A stretch of DNA of 64,000 nucleotides, taken from NCBI GenBank assembly GCA_000149265.1, contig CH002016.1:69693-133692 (forward strand), in the 5' to 3' direction. Source of the DNA: Ciona savignyi (taxonomy: Eukaryota; Chordata; Ascidiacea; Phlebobranchia; Cionidae). Position numbers and translations under genes: made by a program. The notes under the pieces were generated by a model. The model saw nothing but the letters and a program-made list of their open reading frames with translations, was not told the origin of the DNA and searched no databases. Positions 12,522 to 24,400 of this stretch are shown in pieces; within the stretch, counting starts at the first letter, position 1, and each line of letters starts with the position of its first letter.

Positions 12522-13074
12522 CAGGCCCGGTGCTAGGAACCGCGGGGCCCAATTAGAAATGTGATGGCGGGGCCCCTACTCTTCATAGCAAAATTTATGG
12601 GTGTTTATATATCGTAAAATACATACCAGTACATACAAACTACAAAAATAGACATTTAATACTTGCTATAAAACAAATTTAAGGTAATGTGGGTGCTGAT
12701 TTACGATATATTGTTTAGCAACCATATTCATTATGACGTAACTAACAGACACAGAAATATAAATTTGACTTAGTTACGATGCATAACAAATTGATATTAT
12801 GAGAAAGAATATTATTTCACTTTTTATTTGGACACAACTAATTTACAGAAAACAGAATTACAGAAATGACAGAAATTTGATACTAATTTACAGAAATTAC
12901 AGAAATACAGAATTACAGAAAAAATCCATTTCTAATTTACAGAAATACAGAAGAGAAATACGGAAAACAGAAATACGGAAATACATGCAAACCTGTACTG
13001 GGTTGAATTATAACCGACGGAAATATCCCAAATTTACGGAAATTATCCGATTCTTTTTTCTGTCACCGTTTTAA

Positions 13075-13870
13075 ACGACAGAAATGTCTTAATTTACAGA
13101 AATGGACCCGTTCCATTTTCGTGTCGCCGTTTTTAACGACAGAAACTGTCATAATTTACAGAAATGAACCCGTTCTTTTTTCTGTCATCGATTTGAACGA
13201 CAGAAATGTTTTAATTTACAGAAATGAGCCCGTTCTCTTTTCTGTCGTCGCTTTCAACGACAGAAATGTCCTAATTTACAGAAATGAACCCGTTCTTTTT
13301 TCTGTCATCGATTTGAACGACAGAAATGTTCTAATTTACAGAAATGAACCGGTTCCATTTTCTGCCACCGTTTTTAACGACAGAAATGTTTTAATTTACA
13401 GAAATGATGAAACCGTTCTTTTTTCTGTCACCGTTTTCAACGACAGAAATGTTTTAATTTACGTAAATGGACCCGTTCCCTTTTCTGTCACCGTTTTTAA
13501 CGACAGAAATGTTTTAATTTACAGAAATGAACCCGTTCTTTTTTCTGTCGTCGTTTTCAACGACAGAAATGTTTTAATTTACATAAATGGACCCGTTCCC
13601 TTTTCTGTCACCGTTTTTAACGACAGAAATGTTCCAATTTACAGAAATGAACCCGTTCTTTTTTCTGTCGTCGTTTTCAACGACAGAAATGTCCTAATTT
13701 ACAGAAATGAACCGGTTCCATTTTTCTGTCACCGTTTTTAACGACAGATGTGTCCTAATTTACAGAAATTAACCCGTTCCATTTTCTGTCACCGTTTTTA
13801 ACGACAGAAATGTGCTAATTTACAGAAATGCACCCAATCCCTATTCTGTCACCGTTTTCAACGACAGAAA
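13075..13870 (+). repeat. 60-bp satellite array, left arm (about 13 units)
   Basis: Units of about 60 bp read AATTTACAGAAATGAACCCG, then TTCTTTTTTCTGTC, GTCGTTTTCAAC and GACAGAAATGTT. Each unit contains TTTCTGTCGT and ACGACAGAAA flanking a short spacer, so it can fold into a 10-bp hairpin. Because 60 is divisible by three and most units lack stops, one plus-strand frame stays open for 206 codons (13121-13741) with a 20-residue period (NDRNVLIYRNEPVLFSVV). I treat this as a satellite and not as a protein gene. Units alternate between two variants (ATGAACCCGTTC and ATGGACCCGTTC). Confidence 0.85.
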
Positions 13871-14127
13871 TATTCAAATAAAGCAATAGCGCATTACATA
13901 CTATCACTTAAGGTACAATATTCGCTGTGTTAACCCGCATTGCTTAGCCGCTCTTGGAAAAAAAATAAGCTTTTGTTCGCAAAAGCCAGAAGCAGTTTAC
14001 GCATCATTGTTTGTCACCATGCTATCTAGAGGCCAGGGGGAGTTGAATCGAATTTGTTCATAATGACTAGATAATATTTAAACGCCACATTCATTTAAAG
14101 AAATAGGCTATAAAGTTTTATTTCAGG

Positions 14128-14894
14128 NNNNNNNNNNNNNNNNNNNNNNNNNNNNNNNNNNNNNNNNNNNNNNNNNNNNNNNNNNNNNNNNNNNNNNNNN
14201 NNNNNNNNNNNNNNNNNNNNNNNNNNNNNNNNNNNNNNNNNNNNNNNNNNNNNNNNNNNNNNNNNNNNNNNNNNNNNNNNNNNNNNNNNNNNNNNNNNNN
14301 NNNNNNNNNNNNNNNNNNNNNNNNNNNNNNNNNNNNNNNNNNNNNNNNNNNNNNNNNNNNNNNNNNNNNNNNNNNNNNNNNNNNNNNNNNNNNNNNNNNN
14401 NNNNNNNNNNNNNNNNNNNNNNNNNNNNNNNNNNNNNNNNNNNNNNNNNNNNNNNNNNNNNNNNNNNNNNNNNNNNNNNNNNNNNNNNNNNNNNNNNNNN
14501 NNNNNNNNNNNNNNNNNNNNNNNNNNNNNNNNNNNNNNNNNNNNNNNNNNNNNNNNNNNNNNNNNNNNNNNNNNNNNNNNNNNNNNNNNNNNNNNNNNNN
14601 NNNNNNNNNNNNNNNNNNNNNNNNNNNNNNNNNNNNNNNNNNNNNNNNNNNNNNNNNNNNNNNNNNNNNNNNNNNNNNNNNNNNNNNNNNNNNNNNNNNN
14701 NNNNNNNNNNNNNNNNNNNNNNNNNNNNNNNNNNNNNNNNNNNNNNNNNNNNNNNNNNNNNNNNNNNNNNNNNNNNNNNNNNNNNNNNNNNNNNNNNNNN
14801 NNNNNNNNNNNNNNNNNNNNNNNNNNNNNNNNNNNNNNNNNNNNNNNNNNNNNNNNNNNNNNNNNNNNNNNNNNNNNNNNNNNNNNNNNNNNNN
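14128..14894. other. Assembly gap (767 Ns) inside the palindromic element
   Basis: All bases are N. The gap sits between the two inverted arrays, where assembly would be expected to fail. Frames reported across it have no meaning. Confidence 1.
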
Positions 14895-15480
14895 TAGAAC
14901 ACTTTTGTCGGTGAAAACGCCGGCAGAAAAAAGGCGCGGTTCCTTTTTGGTAATTAAAACCATTTCGTTGGTAAAAACGGTTGCAAAAAAAGGGACCGGG
15001 TCCTTTTTGGTAAATAGGACCCTTTTGTTGGTTCAAACGGTGGCCGAAAAAGGAACGGGTTCATTTCTGTAAATTAGGACATTTCTGTCGTTGAAAACGA
15101 CGACAGAAAAAAGAACGGGTTCATTTCTGTAAATTAGAACATTTCTGTCGTTAAAAACGGTGACAGAAAATGGAACGGGCCCATTTCTGTAAATTAGAAC
15201 ATTTCTGTCGTTGAAAGCGGTGACAGAAAAAAGAACGGGTTCATTTCTGTAATAGAACGGGTTCATTTCTGTCGTTGAAAACGGTGACAGAAAATGAATC
15301 GGGCCCATTTCTGTAAATTAGAACATTTCTGTCTTTGAAAACGGCGACAGAAGAAGCAACGGGTCCATTTCTGTAAATTAGGACATTTCTGTCGTTCAAA
15401 TCGATGACAGAAAAAAGAACGGGTTCATTTCTGTAAATTAAGACATTTCTGTCGTTTAAAACGGTGACAGAAAAAAGAAT
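14895..15480 (-). repeat. 60-bp satellite array, right arm (inverted)
   Basis: The same 60-bp unit as in the left arm appears in reverse orientation, about seven good units from 15050 to 15480. The innermost units (14895-15050) are clearly more diverged, with TTTTTGGTAA replacing TTTCTGTAAA. Similarity therefore falls toward the centre, unlike the left arm, which runs into unique sequence at about 13875-14127. Confidence 0.85.
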
Positions 15481-16103
15481 CGGTTAATTTCCGTAAATTT
15501 GGGACATTTCCGTCGGTTATAATTCAACCCGGTACAGGTTTGCATGTATTTCCGTATTTCTGTTTTCCGTATTTCTCTTCTGTATTTCTGTAAATTAGAA
15601 ATGGATTTTTTCTGTAATTCTGTATTTCTGTAATTTCTGTAAATTAGTATCAAATTTCTGTCCTTTCTGTAATTCTGTTTTCTGTAAATTAGTTGTGCCC
15701 TTTTTATTTTACGTTTCACTAGTATTTTAAACCTCGTAATACAGAAAGACCCCCGCTAGCGCGGGGCCCCTTCAAGGTGCGGGGCCCAATTTGATCTAAT
15801 CGGTCAAATCGGCCTAAAACCGGCCCTGCCTTTACCTTTACGAAGGAGCCAAAATAAACTAACTAACCAAAAAACGTACGGTGATCAAATGCAAAAAACG
15901 CTACACAGGTAATTCCCCGAATTGAATACATTTTTACTATCAATAGCATAGAATGCGGAAATATTGTTTTATTCAATTACAAAAAGACTAAAATTAAAAG
16001 ATGCAAAAAAACAACAAACAGAACACAGGTACGTTGGTACAATAAGATATACTGTTTATATTACTAAATTTTTAAAGAGTTATTATTAAATAAATAAAAA
16101 TCA

Positions 16104-16258
16104 CGAATATCGAGAAGTCATAAAAAGTATCATCTTGTGGTAAATTTGCGAATCGTCATTATCTTCATGTTGTTGTTATCACTTTCCCACGCATTCTATA
16201 CACCAATAGACTGTGATAGTTTCGAGGATTGTTGGAGTCATAACGAAGTACTAAACTT
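16104..16258 (+). other. Possible orphan exon with a signal-peptide-like start
   Basis: A short plus-strand frame gives MLLLSLSHAFYTPIDCDSFE from the ATG at 16167, then DCWSHNE. It has a hydrophobic start and two cysteines, but no splice-supported partner exon. It runs straight into the retroposon that begins near 16259. It could be a truncated exon of a secreted protein or a chance frame. Confidence 0.2.
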
Positions 16259-17060
16259 GAAAGCGTCAACCACGTGTTTAACCACCACTATTTGTAAAAC
16301 ACATGTTGTATGCCATATATTCATGCTACAGGGTCCCTAACCACAATTTGTATTTTATACACCGAGTATGTAGTTTGTTTCTGCAAGCATAAACGCATGG
16401 GTCCCATAGTTAACCAATTAAACTTTTTTCCCATATGCAGTTAAATAAAAAATAAAGGTCTTAAATTTACGAACATTTCTACCACAAATGTTTAAAATTG
16501 AAGATTCTTTTCAAGCGTTGTAGTAAAATGAAGCTAAATTCCCAAAACAGCCCGATTTATTTTTTCATGGTTTTACGGAATTCCCCTGGGTTTAGTTGAT
16601 AAGTTTCTGTTTTTATAAGTGACTCATGTTATGTAACAATTCTTAAAGTTTTAATCTGATTTGTAGACCCCTTATTGGAGATGTCAGTGCGATATGGCAT
16701 GCCACAATCATAATTCAGGAACATATCTTCGTTTTCAAGAAAATTAACCTAAGTTAATTTTTCTTTTTTTAATTGGCACAGAGTGTCTAATGGTCTAACA
16801 TTTCACTAAATCTGATCAAAATTAGAGCAGCCATTCAAGCGCTATGCCCCAAAAAGCTAATTTATTAGAAAAAAACGTTTTGGTTTTTAACGTCTCAGGG
16901 GAATTCCCCTGGATTCATTACTCAAATTTTTGTTTTCTGCATATCTAGACCATGTTGTATTACAAATGTCAAATTTTCATTGCGATTTCATTAATCTGTT
17001 TGGTAGATGTCGGGGCGACATGCCATGCCAGTCAAACCTTTGACCAAAAAAAACGAAAAA
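16259..17060 (+). repeat. Poly-A-tailed retroposon of ~330-bp monomers (copy 2)
   Basis: It opens with AAAGCGTCAACCACG and runs parallel to positions 1120-1465, sharing GTGCCATATATTCATGCTAC-like text and GCATAAACGCATGGGTCCCA. It then carries about one and a half monomers with GATGTCGGGGCGACATG and ends GTCAAACCTTTGACC plus an A-rich tract. It has fewer monomers than copy 1, so monomer number varies between copies. Confidence 0.75.
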
Positions 17061-17084
17061 AAAAGTTTCATACTAATTTGGTAT

Positions 17085-17410
17085 TTGACTGTCATTGGCC
17101 AATTATTTGTCCGGCGGTTTAGTGCGTCGCCTATCAATCGAAAGGTTACAGCTTCGAAACTGGTCGCTAGCCAGTCCGATGTGTCATTAGGCAAGGCACG
17201 TTACGGACATTACCTAAACCCCGCGTATTAATGGGTTCTAGCAAATTTAAGGAACGTGTCTATCATAAACAACACACTGCAATAGCTCCAGTAACTTGAC
17301 GGTGGGCGCGAGGTGATCTGATAATTGCCCGTGTGTTAACCACCTCGATTTTCCCATTCACAGTGATAAACCTGAATATCCTATCCTGTTTCATTCAGTT
17401 GTTCTACCTT
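17085..17410 (+). repeat. tRNA-derived SINE, plus orientation
   Basis: This copy follows directly on the A tail of the retroposon. Head: CCGGCGGTTTAGTGCGTCGC (decayed A box), then TCGAAACTGGTCGC (B-box region). Body: GGCAAGGCACGTTACGGAC, AATGGGTTCTAGC, ACACACTGCAATAGCTCC and GGGCGCGAGGTGATCTGA. Tail: TTTTCCCATTCACAGTGATA and GAATATCCTATCC. The same order is found in the 42060-42362 copy, which has a better-preserved A box. Confidence 0.8.
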
Positions 17411-18492
17411 CGGAGTATCATAGGTTATACCCGAAAACTTGGTATCATAGGTTTTACCTGAAAACTACAGTTTTGTCAGATCAGGGTCCACTGTAAAAAC
17501 AGGTCTCAATTCTGTATCGAAGACTATACTGTAAAAAATAGATGAAATATTTGTGTGCTGCTCCGCATTATCGTGTGGAATTTAGTTAAAACGGAAGAAC
17601 ACGCTAGAATTTAAACTTTCAAGCTTTCAGGATAATGGAATTAAAACAAAAGTGTTCTTTAGCAACCAACTACTACGGTTACTATTCTAAAGTTTGACGT
17701 AGTATTTTGCCCACATATTATTGCTTCGTTTTAAACAACTATAAAATTGCCAACGAAGGAAGAGCAGTGCATAAACGTCACAAAATGGATCTAAATTGCT
17801 GGTTTCGAATAAACAACCTATATTGTATATATATAAAATACTTACCCTATGAACAGTAAGGATTGCTAAGATTAACAGTAAATGTATTTTATTTAGATTA
17901 ACCGAAGCGCATAGGATTAAATTTAGTGCAAACATGAGAAACAGGATTTTAAGGAGAAACACCAGGGGTATAACAAACACTTGTAACACAGTCACAATAC
18001 AATTTAAACAATGTTAGACAATACACAATACTTTATGTTGTTTCAATACAAATTTCAAAATGCTTACTGCAAGTTAAAAAAATGGCTCGGTCTAGAATTA
18101 ATTTCACATTAATTTGCATACAAGAATATCAAAACTACATTTGTGTTAAATTTTTGTTTAAAAACAATCTTTCTAAAAAAAACTTAAGTTGAAGACACGG
18201 CGTGCTGTGTAGAACCTTAAAATGACCAGGTCAGCGGCGTGGTAGCAAATCGGGACAATACAAATTGCATACAATGGAGCACTGTTATCACGCTGACCCA
18301 AACCAGCAGTAATCTACTGTGCAAACTAAACTAAATGCCCAGCAGAAGCGTAGCAGTAATATATAAAAATAAGCAATTAAACGTTGTTGGCGAGCGATTA
18401 AACCGGTCCTAGATTTTTTGAACATAAAACTCTGTACATTTCGCTGCGGTTGCCGTCGTTGCATGCTCAGTGGCGACACCGAACGGCTCTAT
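17411..18492. other. Intergenic / 3' flank of the myosin gene
   Basis: This is 3' flank of MYO1C, with its likely 3'UTR at the right. A 102-codon minus-strand frame at 17687-17995 is hydrophobic but has no start context, partner exon or family resemblance, and I do not call it. No canonical AATAAA is evident close after the MYO1C stop. Confidence 0.4.
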
Positions 18493-21400
18493 TTATCTTG
18501 CAGGGGCGACCTGAAAGTTAACAAAAATGTGTTAAGCGAATTATGTGACATGGCGCATGCATATTGGGTAATAAACGGCCATCTTTCCTTGACAGCAAAA
18601 GACAGATCAACCAAAAAATATATAAAATATTAAACTATCGGTTCCGTTATATTTCCATAATTTTATAACACTATGGTGTTACGTGATACTCTTTATTTGT
18701 CAGTTCTTCATTAAATCAATACTGTTTTCCTGTGTTGGGACACCTGGCCCCAGTGCCTAACTATTGATTGACAGCACAAAACACTGCAAATTTCTGACCC
18801 CGCAGGACAAACGCAAGTCAAAAAAATTTGACGCATACCAATATATATTGCTAAGGAAATGAATCTAAATTATTTGTCATACAACCTGACGAAACGTAAT
18901 ATATCCGGTGAAATGGGTGTTCAGCAAAGCACGCAGGATACAAATGTTTATTGCTAACAACAAATAAGAGATAACTTACCACTACTAAGCCGGTTTTCGA
19001 TTTCGTAACAGATACATCATTTCCTACAACGTAGTCAATTCGACCATGCTTTCCGCCTGCCATGTCGTGCACGATGCTACTGTTTTCCACTATCTTCACT
19101 TCTTTATCCTTTTTAGCAATACTCGCTAGTTTGGTGATGGTCTCTATGACGAAGGTGCTTTGGACAATGGCGTCTCCTTTCTCCTTCTTATCGGACGGGG
19201 CGTGCAGGACGAATACGTTGTCGCCCAAGCTACTGGTCGATATTCCTGGAAATTGACATTTTACAAAAAGTTCGTTAAAAATATTGATGGATATTTATGA
19301 AAGCATGCACAAGTAAATTGGATCCACGCAAAACAGTTGGGATAAGGTTATTATCAAATGGAATTAAATTTAATAAATTGGCGATGTTGGATAGATTACA
19401 AGTCGGCTTATTTTAATGTTGTACCGGATTAAATGATTAGCTGGTTGTTTAACCAAGAAGAAAATAAAGGGAAAGTTGTTGATTTTATTTACCAAAAAAA
19501 TTAAATGAATGTCTAGTTTTATTAGAATTGTGATATTAAAGACTATTTTTCTTGCACCACATTTAAAGAAAAGACGCAATATAAATGCTTATCTCACAGC
19601 GATCCGTACTTTATAGTTCCACAACGAACCGCTAAAAAGTGGGGCTTCACAGACGCAAACGTACCTGTCAGCTCTTGGTGAGGTATTTTTTGTTTTAGTT
19701 TTCCGTCTTTAGCATCAAACAGATAGGTGGCGGTAGAGGTCAATATTAAAGTTCGCGGCCTCGGGTGGTAACCATGGCGATCATATTTCGTGACGCTGCA
19801 CGAGTACAGCGTTTGCTCGCCCGCGTCGATCATCGCCAACATTTTCGGCTTTAACTGTTCGACTGAGATTTTTGGATGTTTAATATAGATGTGGTACATG
19901 TATGGGAGTCAGGCAAATGATGTGTAGTTTTTTTGAAATAACACTCATGATCCGTGCTGTTATATTGGGAGTGTAAGCATATTAAGCTTTTGAAAATAAG
20001 GCTTTAACATTAAATCAAATTAACGCGATGTTTCTTATTACAGTTTGTGTCTTAGTAGTTTACCTCGAGGTTTCTCTTGGAAAGGATTGCCGACGCTCTC
20101 ATCGTAGCCCTTTTTCTTCTCCCGGAAGATGGCGCTGGCGAGCACTTTTTCCTCCATGGCTGCTTTTCGCTGCGGGGTGACCGACTTCACGTATTTTAGA
20201 GTCAAGTTTTTCATGTTAAGTTTCTGCAGAAGTGCGCCGGTCTGAAATAGAACACAAGTTCATACAACCATGTTAATAAAGCTAAAGCCAACGTAATCAC
20301 CGGACTAAAGCCAACTTTTTTTGCCTTGTTTACCGTTTGGTCGGAGGTGTCCAGACCATCTAAACACCGGCTCGCGCACAGTTATGGGTTGACTTTACTA
20401 CATAGTTGTCTACAAGTGTTTATATGCTATCCACGTATATTTATTACAGTTAACCCTCGCAGGCATGTTTATTATACGACGTGGTGTTTGTAAGTTTCCC
20501 ATCTTGCTTCCCTGGTAACTTTCCAAGCTGCTACGTAGTTCGTTTCTGTAATTACGGTTTGCCTTCCCTTGTGGGCATGTTTGCATTGCTGCAGCAACTT
20601 GCCAGTTGTCAGTTTATTGTTTTGCGTGTGGTGTTCGATATTTATTGCAAGTTGTCTTTATTTCTTTTGTGGTAGTTTATGACAGTTATTTAATAAAAAC
20701 CTTGATTAACAAAGGAAACCGACCTCGAAAACAAACGTAATAATCAACAAATAATTAAGAAATATTTTAGTTGGTAAGAAACGTCTTACAAAACAATTTA
20801 AATAGAATTTTTTTATAAAACATTAGGGAGTTAAAAAAGTATTTTGTAAAACCTAAAATTTGTTGAAGGTAAAAATCGGGCAAATTACCTCCTCAAGCGC
20901 AGCGGGCGCATGTTCAAAGCTTTTATCCAACACACTTGTCGGAAGGTGGTTCTTTACACGCATCAGATAAGAGTATCTCACATAGTCCAGGAACTCCGTG
21001 TTTTCCGCGCAACGTGGTTGAAGACGTGTCATAAAACCGAGTATAAATCTGCGAAAGAAATTTTTACCGCGTTTATCGTTGAGTGTGTTACTAAATCGAT
21101 CTTGTGTTCGTATTTAGTCAGTATAGCTGATGAATATTCGTATATGATAATTATAAGTTTTGACTAACTTGAAATAACTCACTTTCTTATATTCACAGTT
21201 GCCTTTTTCCTTTTTTCTCTCAAACGGATTGCGAGAACTTTTTTCCACTGGGCGCTGAGAAGAGTGACAGCGTCTCTCATTTTCATGAACATCTTTTTCT
21301 GCCTCCAACCGCGGAACACGGACTGAATGATAGTTGCCAACTCGTGCTTGCGTATCTAAACGGAAGAACGTTTCGTTTGGTGCTTTGTTGCAGATTCGTC

Positions 21401-24400
21401 AAAACGCAGTTTACACTACAAAATCACAAATACAGTTTTGATACAAGCGAAAGTCATAATACTACATATTCCGTAAGCAAGTGGATCTACACGACAGAAC
21501 GACCAATTTATCGGTGGATTTCATAGGCTAAAACACGAAGAAATTTAAGAAAAATTAATTCTAACCTGAAAAGCATCTTCTGTAGCAAACAACGTCCTCG
21601 GGAATCGAATGAAAACTTTGGTTTTCCCCAAACGATATTCGCCCTCCTTGTAGTCGAGATATTTGCACAAGACGTCGACGCCTTTGCGGGGAGAACCGTC
21701 ATAGTGCGGCCATGTGGAAGGACACAAGCTCTTGTATCTGGTAACATCGGTATAAACGTGTGTGTATGATTGAACGGATTGTCTATAATAAGTTCATCTT
21801 CTACAACGGACAACAACCCCAAAAAAACACCACGAAAATAAATTGAAACGTAAACAAACATTAAATTAATATAACTATTTTAAGATTGCATGACAGCAAG
21901 GCAATGGTATAAAAAATTAAATTAAGCGAAATTGCACATTAGTACCAACCTGTTCAAGAAGATTTCATGAGTTCTACGATAAGCAAAGCCTGCCCTTCTT
22001 ACTCGGAGGTTCTCCATTAATCCAAGGTATTTCACTTGATGGCGCACCAGAGTTTCGTCAAATCGATCTACAATGGCAAGGATGAAGGTTGTTTAGTTGC
22101 GTAATTAGTGTATGCTTAAACTTCAGCGCATAGTTGAGAAACACAAATATGGCATGTTTTCTTGTTTCTAAATCGGTCGTATAAAAGCACGCAACCAAGC
22201 GCAGTCCGTCAAAAAACGATTTCGTTATATATAAGGAGTAAGTATAACTTGCAGTGTTATGATGAAACACAATCAACCATTAGAATATTGCGCATAGAAA
22301 TGGGTTCCATCATTTATATCAACCAGCTATAATGCAACAGTGCGTTTTTTTACAACTACGTGCAACATGTCACTTGATCGTATTTTCATTTATAAATGTC
22401 CCACCAAATATGAAAGTTCGGATATATATATATATATATATACACATGTATTATAGGAAACAATACTAAAATGCTTACCAGACATCTTTGCATCATTAGG
22501 CTTGATACAGCGCACGTAAGAAGGTTCCTTCGACATCAAGATGTCCATTAACCGGTTCAAACTGGTTCGAAATTGGGAGCCAACGGTTTCGGGGCGCTTT
22601 AACCTGGTTTTAACACTCCTTTTAACAAATTCTGACACTATAATATTGCTTCCATAAAAAATCAACAGTTGTATACGAATTCAAATTATAAATACTGGTT
22701 AAACAGGTTTAAATCTAAAAAAATGTCATCGTAGTTGTGACATCATAAAGCCTATACAATCTCACAAAGGGCATTTCCTTAACTTAAAATCTTGGTTTAC
22801 GTAGCCATTGCAAAATTTACTGTGATTCACATTTTGGGTTTAGCTTTAGGGTGTAGAATTAGTGTCTACGAGGGCGCAATACACAATACATTATTTAAAC
22901 GTTTATATGAATGTGTACCTGGCTAATTCGGTAACTGGGAAAGCCTGCTTAATAATGTCGTGTTTCGATTCCGACATCGCAACCTTTAAATCCCGATATA
23001 AAAGATCGTTGTTCTTGTCCAGGAAACCTGAACATATATTGGTTGAATGGATTTTTCTATGTTCCATAAAAATAGGAAATTTAATATAAGGAAAACACAT
23101 TCTGTTGGTACAATAATATATCAACCACCTGTTAATCTGCGCCACATTATCAATTTAATATAGTGATAAGGATACTTTTTGAGAAGAGATAGAAATATGT
23201 GCTAAGGCAAGATATGTTGCACAAAATAAGCGCACCACACTTGATAATTGCAAGGAAGCTACCAACCTTTGACAGAGTATGTGACTTCTCCGGCGTAGTG
23301 AACTAGTCTGAACTCCTCGTAACCGATCGTCTTTCGCAACTTCGAATTTCCAAGCGCGTGTCTGAAATAATGACGTCATGAGAAGAATACAAACCGCAGG
23401 CAACTGCACACCAAATATACGTTGGGGGTTAGGAAGTTTATTTCCTTGCTTTATCCTACTTGAGGGGGCGTCATTAATTGGGAATCCTATTCATTAGAAA
23501 TAAAAATCAGAAGAAAATGCAAACAAAATATTCCATGACGTCACGCATAGCTACGTCACCCCTAAGAACACGTCACAAACAATATAAAGACTTACGTTAT
23601 GAAGTGCGGATGCTTTCCGACCGTTTCTTCCATTTTTGTTAGGAAAGTATTATCGCTGGCATCACCCGGTCTCAAACACTCCTCGTCAAGTATATCGATG
23701 ATCCCTTGGTGGCGCTCTTCCACAAGGTCGCAGATAATTTTGTTGTTGAAGTATTCAACAGGTTCCCACTGGAGGAGGGAAAGGTGTTGATTTTTTTACG
23801 ATTTTTTTACAATTTCGTACAACTTAATGATTTACTGGGTATAGGCAGCGCCTTGACATTTTTAAACCTATGATACAGCCGACTAGCTTGGCTGATTTAA
23901 GGCTAACAGTCCAACGCGATAACCAGCCGTTCACATGAGCATGATATGTGGATCACCTCAATTCCTTCCGCCCTGTACTCCTCCTGCTCCTGTTTCAGCG
24001 TCAGTTCAATGAAGAGTTGCTGCAGCTTCTCGTTGCAGAAGTTGATGCAGAATTGCTCGAAACTGTTTGACTTGAATATCTCGAAGCCATAGATATCAAG
24101 CAGACCGATCACGTTTTTTCGCATAAGGTCCTACGAGGTTACAAGCACAGGAGAAAAGTTAGAAGCAAATAACATTTTCCCGCAAACTGAATTCACTATG
24201 TGATTAAGGCACCCAGCATTTTGAACATAGTTTAAAAACATTTTGAATAGTTTACAAAGGTATGACGTTCCTTAAGTTCTACCATGATAGATATTACTTA
24301 TATTGGCATGTTTGTTTAACATGTGCACCGTTTACTTAGTAAAGAACGGTGCAAATAACGATTACGTACCTAACTAGGAGCGTAGCCGTTAAACAAAGCA

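Larger units (their letters stand above)
12522..15828. mobile_element. Large palindromic non-autonomous hAT-like DNA element
   Basis: The left end reads CAGGCCCGGTGCTAGG and the right end, reverse-complemented, CAGGGCCGGTTTTAGG: 16-bp terminal inverted repeats of hAT style. Both ends are followed by subterminal GGGGCCC motifs. Inside, both arms carry the same contents in inverted order: short ACAGAAAT-type repeats (about 12845-12990 and 15555-15690), then arrays of a 60-bp satellite (about 13075-13870 and 14895-15480). A gap of 767 Ns lies near the centre. I see no transposase frame. The flanking 8-mers (CATAAAAA and CCTTTACC) do not match, so no target duplication is preserved, or the true ends are elsewhere. 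Confidence 0.65.

Noticed and set aside
12799-13060. CRISPR-like appearance of regular short repeats
   Set aside because: Repeats are contiguous ACAGAAAT-type and 60-bp satellites without unique spacers, in a clearly eukaryotic genome.
13121-13741. 206-codon plus-strand frame with 20-residue repeats
   Set aside because: It is the 60-bp satellite read in a frame that happens to lack stops; the inverted arm shows the same. No start context, splice support or domain.
14095-15036. Long minus-strand frames across 14128-14894
   Set aside because: They consist almost entirely of Ns.
17687-17995. Hydrophobic 102-codon minus-strand frame
   Set aside because: AT-rich sequence readily encodes hydrophobic runs; no homology, partner exon or start context was seen.
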